Assembly (NCBI GenBank): GCA_032207245.1
Contig: CM063500.1
Span: 82,462,625 to 82,526,624 of the forward strand
Origin: Pardosa pseudoannulata
Taxonomy: Eukaryota; Arthropoda; Arachnida; Araneae; Lycosidae
DNA: 64,000 bases
Reading direction: 5' to 3'
A program made the position numbers and the translations under genes. The notes under the pieces are model-generated. The model made no database searches. It saw nothing but the letters and a program-made list of their open reading frames with translations, and had not been told where the DNA came from. Shown here in pieces: positions 10,200 through 22,065 of the stretch. Each line of letters begins with the position of its first letter. Position 1 is the first letter of the stretch.

Positions 10200-10950
10200 A
10201 AATTCTGGGTTTTGCTATATTGCTTTTAAACGGTGAAATAAGGGTACATTCATTTTCAAGCATAAAAGTTTTTGTAAGTGCATACTCCATCAATATTTAA
10301 TTTTTAAATAAATATTTCAATATTTTAAATTTGTTTACTTTTTTAAATGTTAATATTTTTGCCTCAGTTTGTTTTATAATTTATTCCAGTATATTACAAA
10401 TGATCGTTCATGAACTTTCATAAACATATATTCAATTATAAATCATTTATTGATATTAAATATTATTAAACTTTGTATAATTTTTTACAAAATTTTAGGC
10501 CTTTTAGACAAAAAAATAAAGTGGAATACATAATTTGTTCTGGGCTCAGTAAGGTTTGAGCTTTTTCCGAAACTGAGTACGGCAGGGTAACGGATATGAA
10601 CTTTCTCCTATCATCAACACTAAAGAAAAAATTAGAAAAAAAAACTTTTAAAAATCTATTTACTTTTCCTCGACAGTTTAGTGAAAAAGAAAATACTTTT
10701 AACATTTCCCCGTCCGAACAGTTCACAATTTTTTTTTCTCTGTCTCCGGAACTTTTCGGAAAGTTTTTCCTTTGGGGATTGAAAATTGGCCATATTGGAT
10801 TCTTCTTGCTGTATGTTGACCTATGGAGAAAATATTCTATTCCTGGCCTGTTTGCGTTTGAAGATTTCTTTAAGCATATTTTATCACAGGAAAGAGCGGA
10901 ATTTTCTGTAGAGTAATTCGTGACTAAATTTTTAAAAAGGGACCAAAAAA
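10200..10950. other. AT-rich stretch with an unidentified 106-codon ORF
   Basis: A plus-strand open frame at 10596-10916 (MNFLLSSTLKKKLEKK...) has no recognised motif. It has a lysine-rich start and a phenylalanine-rich C-terminal half that reflects T-rich DNA. An overlapping minus frame is equally long. No splice or promoter evidence supports either, so neither is called a gene. Confidence 0.25.
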
Positions 10951-10966
10951 TAGTGTGAAATTTATG

Positions 10967-11139
10967 GTTTAGTTTGGAGTATTAAGGTCTACTTTTTGCA
11001 ACACGAGGGCTAATGAGACCGGGACCTACAGCTTAAAGCCTATGCCGAACTGCTACGAACATCTATGCTACTGTGGAATTCGAACCCACGAACTCTGGTA
11101 CCGAAGGCCAGCACCCTAACAAATCGGCCATCTTTCGGC
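10967..11139 (-). mobile_element. tRNA-derived SINE, copy 3
   Basis: Same family and orientation. Box B (GGTTCGAATTC) is intact and the box A region is slightly decayed (TGGCCGATTTG). The tail on the plus strand is GTTTAGTTTGG. The perfect 14-bp TSD GTGTGAAATTTATG lies at 10953-10966 and 11140-11153. Confidence 0.93.
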
Positions 11140-11429
11140 GTGTGAAATTTATGAAAAATGTTTAGTCGTTTAGAACGTAAATGACATTTTACCAACAAAT
11201 TTTAATTAGTGGCCCAGTAATAATAGCGAAGAAAACAGTGATCTCTCTCTTCAATCTTAATTTTCAAATTCTTTATTTTTCTTTTACACTAATTTTTAAT
11301 TAAAATAAAAAAAAATTAAAACAAAAAATGTATTAATAAACCTAATTTTTTCCCGTATAGCTTTTTTTTTATTTTTTATTTTTATTTTTATTTTTATTTT
11401 TTTTTTTTTTGCATAATGCTCCAAAATAC

Positions 11430-12505
11430 TTATACGCATTGTTTTATATAGTATATTGTTTAACACTTTGCATTTTTTTGTTATATTTATCTACTTCTCG
11501 GTGTATAATTTTTGACCGGATTTACTGCTGCTCCAAAATACTTAATACAATATGCTCCACAATACTTAAACGCCTTGTTTCATGTAGTAAATTGTTTAAC
11601 ATTTTTCATTTTTTTTTTTTTTTTTGTTTATCTTATTTCTCGGTGTATAATTTTTGGCCTGATGTACTGCCGGATAATTGTACTAGCCGGCTACTACCAA
11701 TTATCCGACATAGTGGCCGGATATGTCGGATGCAGTATGTTGACCGTATATCCGTTGCATCCCTAGCTGAAACTCTGGCAAGATATCTGGTATCCGGCCA
11801 AATTGACACGCCTTGTTTCATGTAGTAAATTGTTTAACATTTTTCATTTTTTTTTGTTTATCTTATTTCTCGGTGTATAATTTTTGGCCTGATGTACTGC
11901 CGGATAATTGTACTAGCCGGCTACTACCAATTATCCGACATAGTCATATGTCGGATGCTATATTGGCCGTATACCGTTGCATCCCTAGCTGAAACTCTGG
12001 CAAGATATCTGGTATCCGGCCAAAATTGACACGCCTTGTTTCATGTAGTAAATTGTTTAACATTTTTCATTTTTTTTTTGTTTATCTTATTTCTCGGTGT
12101 ATAATTTTTGGCCTGATGTACTGCCGGATAATTGTACTAGCCGGCTACTACCAATTATCCGACATAGTGGCCGGATATGTCGGATGCAGTATGTTGACCG
12201 TATATCCGTTGCATCCCTAGCTGAAACTCTGGCAAGATATCTGGTATCCGGCCAAATTGACACGCCTTGTTTCATGTAGTAAATTGTTTAACATTTTTCA
12301 TTTTTTTTTGTTTATCTTATTTCTCGGTGTATAATTTTTGGCCTGATGTACTGCCGGATAATTGTACTAGCCGGCTACTACCAATTATCCGACATAGTGG
12401 CCGGATATGTCGGATGCAGTATGTTGACCGGATATCCGTTGCATCCCTAGCTGAAACTTTGGCAAGATATCCGATATCCAGCGAAATTGACATCCATTGA
12501 AACCC
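11430..12505 (+). repeat. Tandem array of ~230-bp units with nested palindromes
   Basis: Units start at CGCCTTGTTTCATGTAG at 11571, 11809, 12032 and 12263 (periods 238, 223, 231). The last unit ends near 12505 and a decayed partial unit lies upstream at 11430-11518. Each unit has a T-run of variable length, TTTCTCGGTGTATAATTTTT, and an inverted repeat CGGATAATTG...CAATTATCCG with a second palindrome TAGCCGGCTA in its loop. Further GGATATCCG-like motifs follow. Repeated ORFs across the array are shadows of this repetition. Confidence 0.9.
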
Positions 12506-13110
12506 TAGTCGGTATAAAACAATCGTGGTATACACTTAGATAATCCCTGATCTAAGTATAACCGCGCTAAGTTAATAGGTGTTTAGTGCGAGCCCCGTGG
12601 TGTCGCTTTATCGAAATCCTCTGCAGACGGTGACTTTCCACTTGTTTTGAAGGGTCAAGTATACAAAATTTCACCAAGATCGGCATAAACTTATAATTAC
12701 TAACAAGCAAACGAAAACTTTATGAATATAGAATGTCGATGACTTTCACAGAGCCGGGAGAAAATACAACAAAAATCTCAGTTCTTCTGATAAAAAAAAA
12801 AACAGTGCACTTCTCGAAACTCGATTCCGATTTTATCAAAGAGAAAAACTGAATAAGAAACAAAAAATGATTTTATCGTGAACTTGAGAAACCCCGCAGC
12901 GCTAAGGAATAAGCAACCTTTTAACTTTATTGACAAAGATCAACTTTACTTAAAACTTAACGGAGCATTTTGTTTTTCAGTATATTAACGTTAAAACTGA
13001 GCAGTGTCTCTTTAAGTAAGTCACATATTTTATTTAAATGTAATGTAAAAGTATCTATTGGTTGATTATCGCCATAGAACAACCAATTCTTCGTTAATTA
13101 GCCACTTTGC
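12506..13110. other. No gene seen
   Basis: This is moderately AT-rich sequence without recognised coding or repeat content. TTCACCAAGATCGGC at about 12671 has the flavour of transposon-derived sequence but cannot be assigned. Confidence 0.3.
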
Positions 13111-13114
13111 TTAA

Positions 13115-13966
13115 CACATTGTGTCCGGGTACATTTCGCAGCGGAATTGTACCGGGAGCGGGCGTTTTGCGCGTAAATTTAGTTATTCAGTTAAATCTCA
13201 ATAGATCGAAAATTATTTAATTTTATAACCAACTTTTCGTATTTTATATTGAAATATATAAACAAATAAATAATTAGACAAATAAACAAATATATATATA
13301 TATACACACACACACAAATATATATATATAATATACAAATACACACGCACACACACATATATCATTTTCGCAAGGACAAATAAAAAGTTAATTTTCAATC
13401 TAAATTGATTTTTTAGTCAACCTTCCCGTTCTGTGGTTCCGCATCGACTGATGTAAAAACTAGTTTTTATTTGTCTAAATTTTTCCAGAATCTATGTAGT
13501 AAACAAGAACATTCGGCTTCGTCTTCCTGTATATACAGTTATTTTTTAACCAACTTCTCGTATTTTATATAGAAATATATATAAATAACAACCAGAAGAT
13601 TTTTGTAACCAAAACAAATATATTTTTTAGTGAATAAATTTATAATAATATCGTAAATATGAAAAATCAAATAGAAATAATACATAGTTTTATTTTTTTT
13701 CGAATTATGTTATATATAAACATTTTTACATTATAAAAAAAATGAAAAGAGCAATCATAAAACTAATAATGTAAAAACTAGTTTTTTTTGTCTGAATTTT
13801 TTCCAGAATCTATGAAGTACACAAGACCATTCAACTTCGTTTTCCTGTATATACCGTTATTTTTGTACCCACAAACAAACCATGTTGTTACACTAACCCG
13901 TACTAGTACGTGACCCGCGCTCAAGTATCAATTGTCAGAAAACGTACGTGTCCCGCATACAATGTG
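13115..13966. mobile_element. TTAA-bounded (piggyBac-type) non-autonomous element, 852 bp
   Basis: TTAA lies at 13111-13114 and 13967-13970. The ends are CACATTGTGTCCGGG on the left and CACATTGTATGCGGG read inward from the right, giving 13 of 15 matching bases. The interior is AT-rich with a TA/CA microsatellite (about 13278-13360) and an approximate internal repeat: GTAAAAACTAGTTTTT with TTTTTCCAGAATCTATG occurs at about 13454 and again at 13770. No transposase is encoded. Confidence 0.8.
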
Positions 13967-14190
13967 TTAAAAGTGTTTCCTCAGATATTAAAGATTATGG
14001 TAGAAATACAGTGAATTTATATACATGTGTGCATTTGTGTGAGACATTCTTCATTGATCACACGGAAGAAATAGCCCATACTTTTAATTGCCAGAGCTCA
14101 CTTGGCAATTGTTAGTAAGTTTTATTTTTTTAAAGATATCTGAAATTTTCTGGACAATCTTAAGCAAAAGGGTAATAAAAATAATAGAAA

Positions 14191-15388
14191 TAATAATATC
14201 ATCAACCTTTGAACTCTAATGTCGAGTCTAACTGGACATCATTTTTCTTTTGCAGCAAGCAGATCGTCGAGTGATGCTCGACACAGTTTGTAAACTTAAG
14301 AATTACTGTTATAACTTGTTTAATTCATTTAAAATTGAATTGCTACGTTGGCAATAGATTGTTATAATTCAAACATAAATTTGGACCTGGTACGAAAATG
14401 AAGAAAATTAATTTGGAGCGCAAAGGGTTAGTATTTGAAAATGCTATAATTATTTGAAAAAAAAAACATTAAAGTCTTAAAAAAATTAAGTTTTAATTAA
14501 ATGAACTGTTGAAATATATTTACGCTTCTGGGCATTTTTAAAATCGAATTCTAAAATACAAAACAATTACATTGTTTACTGTAATTCTCACAGTAAAAAT
14601 CTTTTGCAAGGGTACCTTTTCAGATTATCATCAAGAGATCAAGGAATTTTCAAATATCTAAGATGAGAATTCATTGACCAATATAAAGTATTCGATAGTC
14701 CAGGAATAATAAGTAAAAAACCCATATGTTAAGTAAATATACCTATTATCTAACGTAGGCATTAACAAAAACGACTTCGCTACTCTAGAAAGTATAGTAA
14801 TAATAATATCATCAACACTTTGAACTCTAATGTCGAGTCTAACTGGACATCATTTTTATTTCGCAGCAAGCAGGACGTCGAGTGAGGCTCGACACAGTTT
14901 GTAAATGTAAGAATTACTGTTATAAGTTGTTTAATTCATTTAAAATTGAATTGTTACGTCGGCAATACATTGATATAATTCAAACAGGAATTTGGACCAG
15001 GTACGAGAATGAAGAAAATTAATATAGAATGGAAAGGGTTAGTATTTGAAAATGTAATAATTATTTGAAAAAAAATGTTTTAAAAAATTAAGATTTAATT
15101 AAATGGACTGTTGAAACAGATTTAAGCTTCTGAATATCTTTTAAATCGAATTCCAAAATACAAAACAATTACATTATTTACCGTAATTCCCACAGTAAAA
15201 ATGTTTTGAAAGGGTACCTTTTCAGATTCATCATCAAGAGATCAAGGAATTTTTAGATATCTAAGATGAGAATTCATTGACCAATATGGAATATTCGATT
15301 GTCAACGAATAATCAACAAGTAAATTTATCCATAACCTAACGTAGGCATTAACAAAAACAAACCATTCCGTTACTCTAGAAAGTATCT
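14191..15388 (+). repeat. 610-bp tandem duplication
   Basis: The segment from 14191 (TAATAATATCATCAAC) recurs from 14801. Both copies end with GTAGGCATTAACAAAAAC and TACTCTAGAAAGTAT. They differ by scattered substitutions and small indels. Each copy carries a possible short TTAA-type element (14206-14427 and its counterpart near 14815-15040), with ends CCTTTGAACTCTAATG and, inward from the right, CCCTTTGCGCTCCAAA in copy 1, though the TTAA flanks are decayed. The insertion therefore predates the duplication. Confidence 0.85.
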
Positions 15389-16370
15389 ACAAATTGTCAT
15401 CTTTTAGCAAGATGAATCCACATGATGACCGTATTAAGAGGCTAGGCTCGTTTTAAGAAGTCAATACACGCCGAGATGAGTCCAGTCATACATCACAATA
15501 CCCGACCGAGATAAGACCCTTTCTAATAAGCGGCATCGATGAAAGACAGATAAAAATTTTGGGTCACTCCAGTTAAAGAGTGAACGGAGAGGAGTACACT
15601 GGAAACAAACCCAGTTCCGCGAGCTATTTTCAGTGTGTTTTCTTTTCCTCCATACGAAGTCCGTGAACCTGAAAAGCAGATCTTGCCATCTTCTCAACAC
15701 ATGACCGAATTTTAAGTATTTCCTGCCGCATGCCTGACACATTCCTCGATCACATACAGCGGGGGATTTGAGACAGGACAAGTGAACGCGTCTCGATGGG
15801 AGTTCAAACAAGCTGAGAAACACGTCGCAAATTTCCCGTTCATTTCCATAACAGAGCCCCGAAGCAAAAGCGCGCATAAACCAGCCAAGCTTAAGATTGT
15901 GGAGGCAACATTTCAATATTACATCACGCGGAACAGTACGACAAGTGATATTCAATTACAGCGTTCCCGCAAAGATCCTTTATTTCATTTCGTTCCATAG
16001 AACTAACGATATTTTTCTCTACATCTATTGTCAACGGATTTCTCGTTTCCATCGTCGAAAACTTTTTCCTGTCACTTTGTCTCACTTAAAGTATTCCCGC
16101 CACCAATTAAGAATGGGGGAATGATTATTACGAATATTTTAATGTTGGTTAGATGGCAAAAAGGATTTCTGGCTCGTTATGGGCTCTTCAAGAGCACCAG
16201 AGGGGTTAGTAACGCAACGACTAGCGAGTTGACAACAGGGGGCTAAAAGCATGACGAATTCCTAAGCCAAACTGACCTAAGCCATGCAGTCTCACTTGAA
16301 GTAGTAAGATCACGGAAGATGAGTAAGATGAAAACGAACCTGAATAAATATAAAGTGTTTTTGAGAAGTA
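15389..16370. other. GC-richer block, unidentified
   Basis: Base composition here is clearly less AT-rich than around it and CpG is present (for example ACGCGTCTCG near 15785). A minus-strand open frame at 15955-15461 (164 codons, starting MNITCRTVPRD) is the longest unassigned ORF in the left half and is cysteine- and arginine-rich. It matches no family I recognise. It could be an exon, a promoter-associated region of an unseen gene, or an old mobile element. Confidence 0.3.
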
Positions 16371-16374
16371 AGAG

Positions 16375-16857
16375 CAGGGATGGACAAACTTTTTCGGCCG
16401 CGGGCCAAAAATCGAAAGAAAATAAGTTTGGCGTGCTAAGATAAATTTTTCTCAAATTTTAAAAACAATATACAAGTACCTAACGGTTTAAATACGTTAA
16501 TGAGTTGAATGAAATTGCGATTTCATTTTTAAAAGTTCCTTATACTGAGGTTCGAAGTGAGATGTACTGACTTTAAGGAACGATGCTAAATGCTCATCTG
16601 TCAGTCTACTTCAGAAATTATTCTTTCTAAGGTTCAAAGTTGAAAGCACTTGTTCACATATAAGAAGCAAATATACCGCTGATCTTCTGGGCGTGAGATA
16701 ATAAATTTGGGATATAATATTTAAGCAAAGTAGAAAAGGAGATGGATATATAATGTATAAATATATATTTCTTTTAATTTTCCTCGGACCGGCAACTTAA
16801 AATTCTATCCGAGGGCCGGATAAAACCTTCCGGCGGGCCGTAGTTTGCCCATCCCTG
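16375..16857. mobile_element. hAT-type non-autonomous element (483 bp)
   Basis: Ends are CAGGGATGGACAAACTTTTT and, inward from the right, CAGGGATGGGCAAACTACGG, both followed by GGCC-rich sequence. This is the classic Charlie-like hAT terminus. The flanking octamers (AGTAAGAG and GGTAGAGG) match only weakly, so the TSD is decayed. No usable coding frame remains. Confidence 0.78.
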
Positions 16858-16939
16858 GGTAGAGGCTTTGTCAAAATTAAAAAAAAAAAAAATTGCATAT
16901 GAATACAGTGGTATTGATAGCATGGTAACCACTAAAAAC

Positions 16940-17945
16940 TGGCGAAAAAATACCCTGCTATCGCCTTGATATTTTCCTAAAATTCTCTGGCATTTCTCGG
17001 AAATGTGCTTTATTTTGCGGTGGCTTTGCTTTATAGGGATAGGTTTCTTTATTTTGTAAAATTGAAGTAAAAAGTATAATTTTAGGCATACGTTGACACA
17101 CTTTTTTCTTATGTCCACCTAATAATTTTACTCCTTTTTCACTAGAGTAGTTCAATTCAAAGGCGTGTCTCTTCATATGCAGTGAATATATTACAGTAGT
17201 AATTTCTTCCCCAAATACTCTAAATCGGCAAATGATGCAACTAAAAGGGGTGAAATATTTTTCTTGAAATCGAATTGTGGTGAAAACATATCTTCACAAA
17301 TCAAGATGCATAATGAATATTTGAAAAAAAATATTGCATACATTTAAAAAGAAAATTTTACTTCAAAAGAATAACACAATTTTTTAAAAGTTGTTTAATA
17401 AAATGCAACACTACTTTAAAAAAAAACCCTTGAAATATTCAAAATTTTAACCTTGGCGAAGTGGCTGCTCTTTACGAGATAGAAAAAACTTTTCCCTAAA
17501 ATTAACGAAATTTTGGAAAATTCCCCGATTTTTGCGGAGTAATTTTGAAAATTACACCGATATTTCTGTCACGTTCCAGAATCGTAAAATACCCTGACAA
17601 TTATCTTATATCCTGGTTTTCCCTGACTTGTGAACACTCTGATTAGGTAACTGCAGAGGCAGAGGCGGTAATACGATCATACTTTGCAGTCAGGTGATCA
17701 ACTGACAGAGGTATCAACAGCAAAACGAAATTTTGGAAAATTCCACAATTTTTGCAGAATTTTGATAATCACTCCGATACTTCTGTGATATGTTCCAGAA
17801 TCGTAAAATACCCTGACAATTTTCTGATGTCCTGGTTTTCCCTGACTTGTGAGCACTCTGGATAGGTAACTGCAGAGGCAGAGGCGGTAATACGCCCATA
17901 CTTTGCAGTTAGGCGATCAACTGACACAAAGGTATCTATAGCAAA
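16940..17945. repeat. Interspersed repeat family, copy B, with a ~220-bp tandem duplication
   Basis: Blocks collinear with copy A (5470-6440) run from 16940 to about 17600. From 17501 a 220-bp segment is duplicated in tandem (17501-17720, 17721-17945): both copies carry ACGAAATTTTGGAAAATTCC, CCAGAATCGTAAAATACCCT, CTGGTTTTCCCTGACTTGTG and GGTAACTGCAGAGGCAGAGG. There is no coding capacity. Confidence 0.8.
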
Positions 17946-18139
17946 ATATTTTTCAGAATGTTAGTATCAGTCTAAATATACGTTATGTTTTATAAAATAT
18001 TAAGTACTTCCAGTTAATGTTGTAAACAACCGATTTATTGATAGTTACATTTTACCGAATTTATACATAGATTTCTCGTATACATCGTTTTCGATTTCCG
18101 TTCCTTTGAAAAACAATGAACCGAGTTTCTCCTGTATCA

Positions 18140-18745
18140 CATCTTGTGGGAAGGCATTGTTCCTCAGGAGTTTGTAATTCATGATCAGATGATAAACAAA
18201 TGTACCCGGAAATTTTAGCCCGTTTCAAGGATCTTCTGAGCAGAAAGAGGTTTAAATTGTTGGCCTGGCTGGTACAAGATGACCATTCGCCGGCTCATAC
18301 GTCGTTCCTTATCAGCAATTTTCAGCCAAAACACCAGGTTCCTAAACCCTAATATCTGGATCTTGCTCTAGCAAACTTCTTCCTGTTTCACAAACTTAAC
18401 CAACCACCTCAATTGCAAACCACAGAGTAGTTTTAGGATAAAGTGACAAAAGACTTCAACTGCATCCTAGAAAATGACATCAAGGAGGCTTTCCGAAAAA
18501 TATATTTATAATTTATATATATTATTATATATTTAAATATATCCTAAGAATAATATCCTAGTTTCGATTTTTCAAGACTGCAGCGCCATCTGTTGCAGAA
18601 TACTGTAACTAATTTTGAAAGTTTGTCTGCCTGAAAATTTACTATTGTCCCTAGCATATTGCAATAAACTGTATTTCTATCACAGTTCGTTTAGTTTGTA
18701 TTGATTTTTCAAATATACCGGTCATTTTTTAAACACCCTGTAAAA
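18140..18745 (+). pseudogene. mariner-type transposase relic
   Basis: Broken plus-strand frames read EGIVPQEFVIHDQMINK, then YPEILARFKDLLSRKR, LVQDDHSPAHTSFLISNF, LDLALANFFLFHKLNQP and KEAFRKIY. These parallel mariner-family transposases in order, including the D-x-SPAHT block around the second catalytic Asp and the F-LFxKLK block near the third. Frameshifts and stops separate the pieces. A terminus-like TTTTTAAACACCCTGTA ends the block at 18741. Confidence 0.75.
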
Positions 18746-18900
18746 CAAAACATTGCTTTTTTATAAATAACATTCTCAGATGTCCAAAATTAAAGCTCGT
18801 CCTCAATGAGGTCAGGCTGTAATATTCAAAGCTTTTTTTAAAACTTAATTTTTTTTAAAACTATTGGTTCCTAATAATTTAGATTTAAGATATTCATTAA

Positions 18901-19180
18901 CACTAGATTGCTCAAGGAGTCATTTTGACTGTTTTTTAATTTCAATTAGAAAAACAATTATGAAATATAATGACACAATTTCTTAGAATTTGGTGACTTT
19001 TTCTATAATATATAAATGGGTTTATGAATAATTGTAGTTACTTCCGCCCCCCTTTATTATATAATATTAAAAATTAATTTTAAACAAATTTCTTTACATA
19101 TTTGTTATTTTTTCACAATGCAGTCATTTTGACTGTTTTGGGACAATATAGGTATACAAGAAATCTCGGGCAATTTAGTG
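18901..19180. mobile_element. TTAA-bounded (piggyBac-type) MITE, 280 bp
   Basis: TTAA lies at 18897-18900 and 19181-19184. The ends are CACTAGATTGCTC and, inward from the right, CACTAAATTGCCC. Near each end lies AGTCATTTTGACTGTTTT (about 18918 and 19123), itself nearly palindromic and placed as a subterminal repeat, a possible transposase binding site. It is non-coding. Confidence 0.82.
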
Positions 19181-19194
19181 TTAATATATACGTA

Positions 19195-19268
19195 TTTAGC
19201 TGAAGTGGAATTCGAACCTTCAGACACGGGTTACTGAAAGTCTTCACCCTACCTGTCTGGCCAAGAAG
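19195..19268 (-). repeat. tRNA-like SINE head or tRNA pseudogene
   Basis: On the minus strand a box A-like TGGCCAGACAGG and a perfect box B-like GGTTCGAATTCC sit at tRNA-like spacing. It lies just right of the TTAA element. It is not the same as the main SINE family, and no full cloverleaf or tail is visible, so it is probably a fragment of another tRNA-derived SINE. Confidence 0.5.
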
Positions 19269-20562
19269 TAAGAACATTTTCAGGTGTTAATATTTCAAGT
19301 TTAATGTAAATAAGCTAAATGAATTCAATTCAAAAGATTTATTAGAAACGAATAGCTTAGGATCTGTTTAAAAAATACAAATACTAGTGCACAATTTCTT
19401 CAGACACTGAAGTTAATTTTAAAGAATTTCTTTGAGAGTAAACATTGCAATTTGTATTTTAAAATTCACTTTTAAGTATATTCAGGAAAACAAAATCTAT
19501 TTGAACAGTTTGACTAAAAATTAAAATTTTTATGCTTGGAAACCCACATAACTCTTTGAAATAATAACACTTTATTTCCAAAATTTGTTAAATATCCATC
19601 AAAGCTTTCGACACAAGGTAGTACAAGAAGTTTCATACATTTAAATTTATATTTTAAAAAAACTTTTACTAACCTAGTGAAAAGCATTGAAATTTAACAG
19701 ATTTTTTATATATATCTTTGTGTGTATTTATACATAATTTATATAATTATAAAAATTAAAAGAAGTTAAAACACCTAAAAATTGAATTAGAAGTCTAATA
19801 ACTGAGAAAAAGAATTTGAATAAATACTATGTTTGCTAATATTTTTGGCAAATTGGGACTTCAATTTCGGCTTAAAATGTTTTTGTATGGTCACAAGCCA
19901 CCCCACTTCGAACAAACATAGTAAATATAAGTATAACAAATCAAATTATCTTATAATTAAAATGAGAACATTTGTAATAATAAAGCAGTAATGAAACAAG
20001 GAAATAATCACAATTCACTTAATTAGCTGCACCAGAATAAAAACTAATTCATCTGCCCAAATATGTATTGCCATTTGAAAAAGGAAAATGGAGAAACTTT
20101 TTACAGAGAATCTTCTTAAATCATACTTTTAGAATCATCTCGGATAACACCAGTATTTACTAGTAGTTGAATTATACAGAACAGAAAATCAAACAAAAGA
20201 ATATGAAATTGAAACATACTGTTTATATATTTTTTAAAATTTATTCTATATATTGTAATATGATTAGTGCTGCCATCTACATAAATAAAAAATTACTATA
20301 ATTTATTATATTAAATGTAAGATGGGAAATTAAATTTGTTTTGAATAATTTATAAGTAATATTTAATGTAAATTATATTACTTTTTATCATAACTAATAG
20401 CTAAATAATAAATCAAAGAAATTAATATGAAATTAAGTAAGAAAACTTTTTTGGCTTATTTATTATGAATTTTAGTAATTCATAATTACAAATGCTTTTA
20501 ACTTTCCATAAGGCATTAAAACATACATTATGTTTGATAATATTAATATTAGATACTTTTAT

Positions 20563-20575
20563 GTATGTATGTATG

Positions 20576-20613
<38 letters not shown>

Positions 20614-20622
20614 CACACACAG
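20563..20622. repeat. (ATGT)n / (TA)n / (CA)n microsatellite
   Basis: Four to five ATGT units lead into about fourteen TA units, then ACACACACA. Overlapping ORFs are artefacts. Confidence 0.95.
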
Positions 20623-21913
20623 TCTAGAGAGAAAAAGAAGCAAATTATTGCTAATTACATGAACATTTTATAAAAAACATACAAAATTCAACACTAGTAT
20701 CAAACAAAAAAAGTCAACATATTTAATGCATAGCATTAAAAGAAAAACAAACATGGAGAAAAGCCATTTAAAATGCTCACACGATAAATAAAGCTCCTCT
20801 AAACAAAATCATATGTGAATATAATAACTTAAGAGATGTTGAAAATAGGGATTCTAAATTTTGCAAGTATGTGTTAGAAAGGTTAGTACGATTATTTGAG
20901 CCTATACATATCTAGCCACTTTGACCATATTCAGGGTACAAAAAAAAAATTCTACCTTTCCCTTTTAACAAAATTTCTTATTATAAACAAATGTCTTATT
21001 TAAATATATTTATAATATCTTGTCTAATGATAAGATTTTTTTTATATATTTATTAAATAAGGAAAAGCTTTTCTACTGTCACAGGCAGATAAAATACAGA
21101 TTTTTAAGCAACTTAATTGTCACACATCAAAGGTATAGTCTGTCAAAAACTTGTATAATGAAATACACCAAATCCTATTTTATGAAAATAAACATTAGTA
21201 TATCTTAAATCAACTCATATTTAACAATTTTACAATTCATAAAAAGATAAGAAACCTATAAAATGAAAGACTGATAAAATTATACAGTTAAATATATCTT
21301 TTATCTTAATAGATACCACTTTAGAAATAGCTATTAATATTACTTTAAATATTAATCATATGAATTTTATGATACTCAGATTTTTAAATTTAAAACTAAT
21401 ATGTACATATTAATTTTGTGTATGAATTCGTCTGTAAAAAAGTTCCAGTGCTTTGCCTGTTTCTCTATAATTTATATTGCATTAAACATCTATACAAATA
21501 AACACTTTTGTAATTTTTAATTATTTTAAAAACTATACATTTTAAAGTAACATAATACAGCAATCAATACTTTCAATAAAATTTTCCTATTCAAATTTAA
21601 AATAAATATATCCTAACATCACCACCAGATGACATCACAATATAAAAAAAACGTCAATAGTCATATATATATATATATGTATTGCTAGATCTGAAAATTT
21701 ACACTTACAGATTAAACTAAATATACAATTTGCAAGTGAACTGTAAAATGTATAATTCCATTTAAATAAGAATCTCAAACTTCAACAACATCTACACATT
21801 TAGCAAGATTTTTTGGATTAAAATATATACTAATAATGAACAACTGCAAAAGAAAATATTTACACACTCAAAGATATTTCCTATAAAATTTGATGCATAA
21901 TAGATTAAATGAG

Positions 21914-22065
21914 GATTAGTTTGGAAAGCTAGAGTAATTTTTTTTTTGCTCTAGAAGGGTTATTTAGAAGGGACCTATCATTTAAAGTCCGTTCTGAACC
22001 AACTATGAACATCTACAGAATTTGAATCTACAAAAGCAGGTATCTAATTGAGTGCGGTAAAGATG
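21914..22065 (-). mobile_element. Degraded SINE copy
   Basis: AGTTTGGAAAG, GGGACCTA, CATTTAAAGTCCGTTCTGAAC, CTATGAACATCTAC and GAATTTGAATCTAC line up with the SINE family in order, in the same minus orientation. Substitution is heavy and no TSD can be recognised. Confidence 0.6.

Noticed and set aside
11409..12535. Recurring 60-138-codon frames on both strands
   Set aside because: They repeat with the ~230-bp tandem units and share identical pieces; the periodicity explains them.
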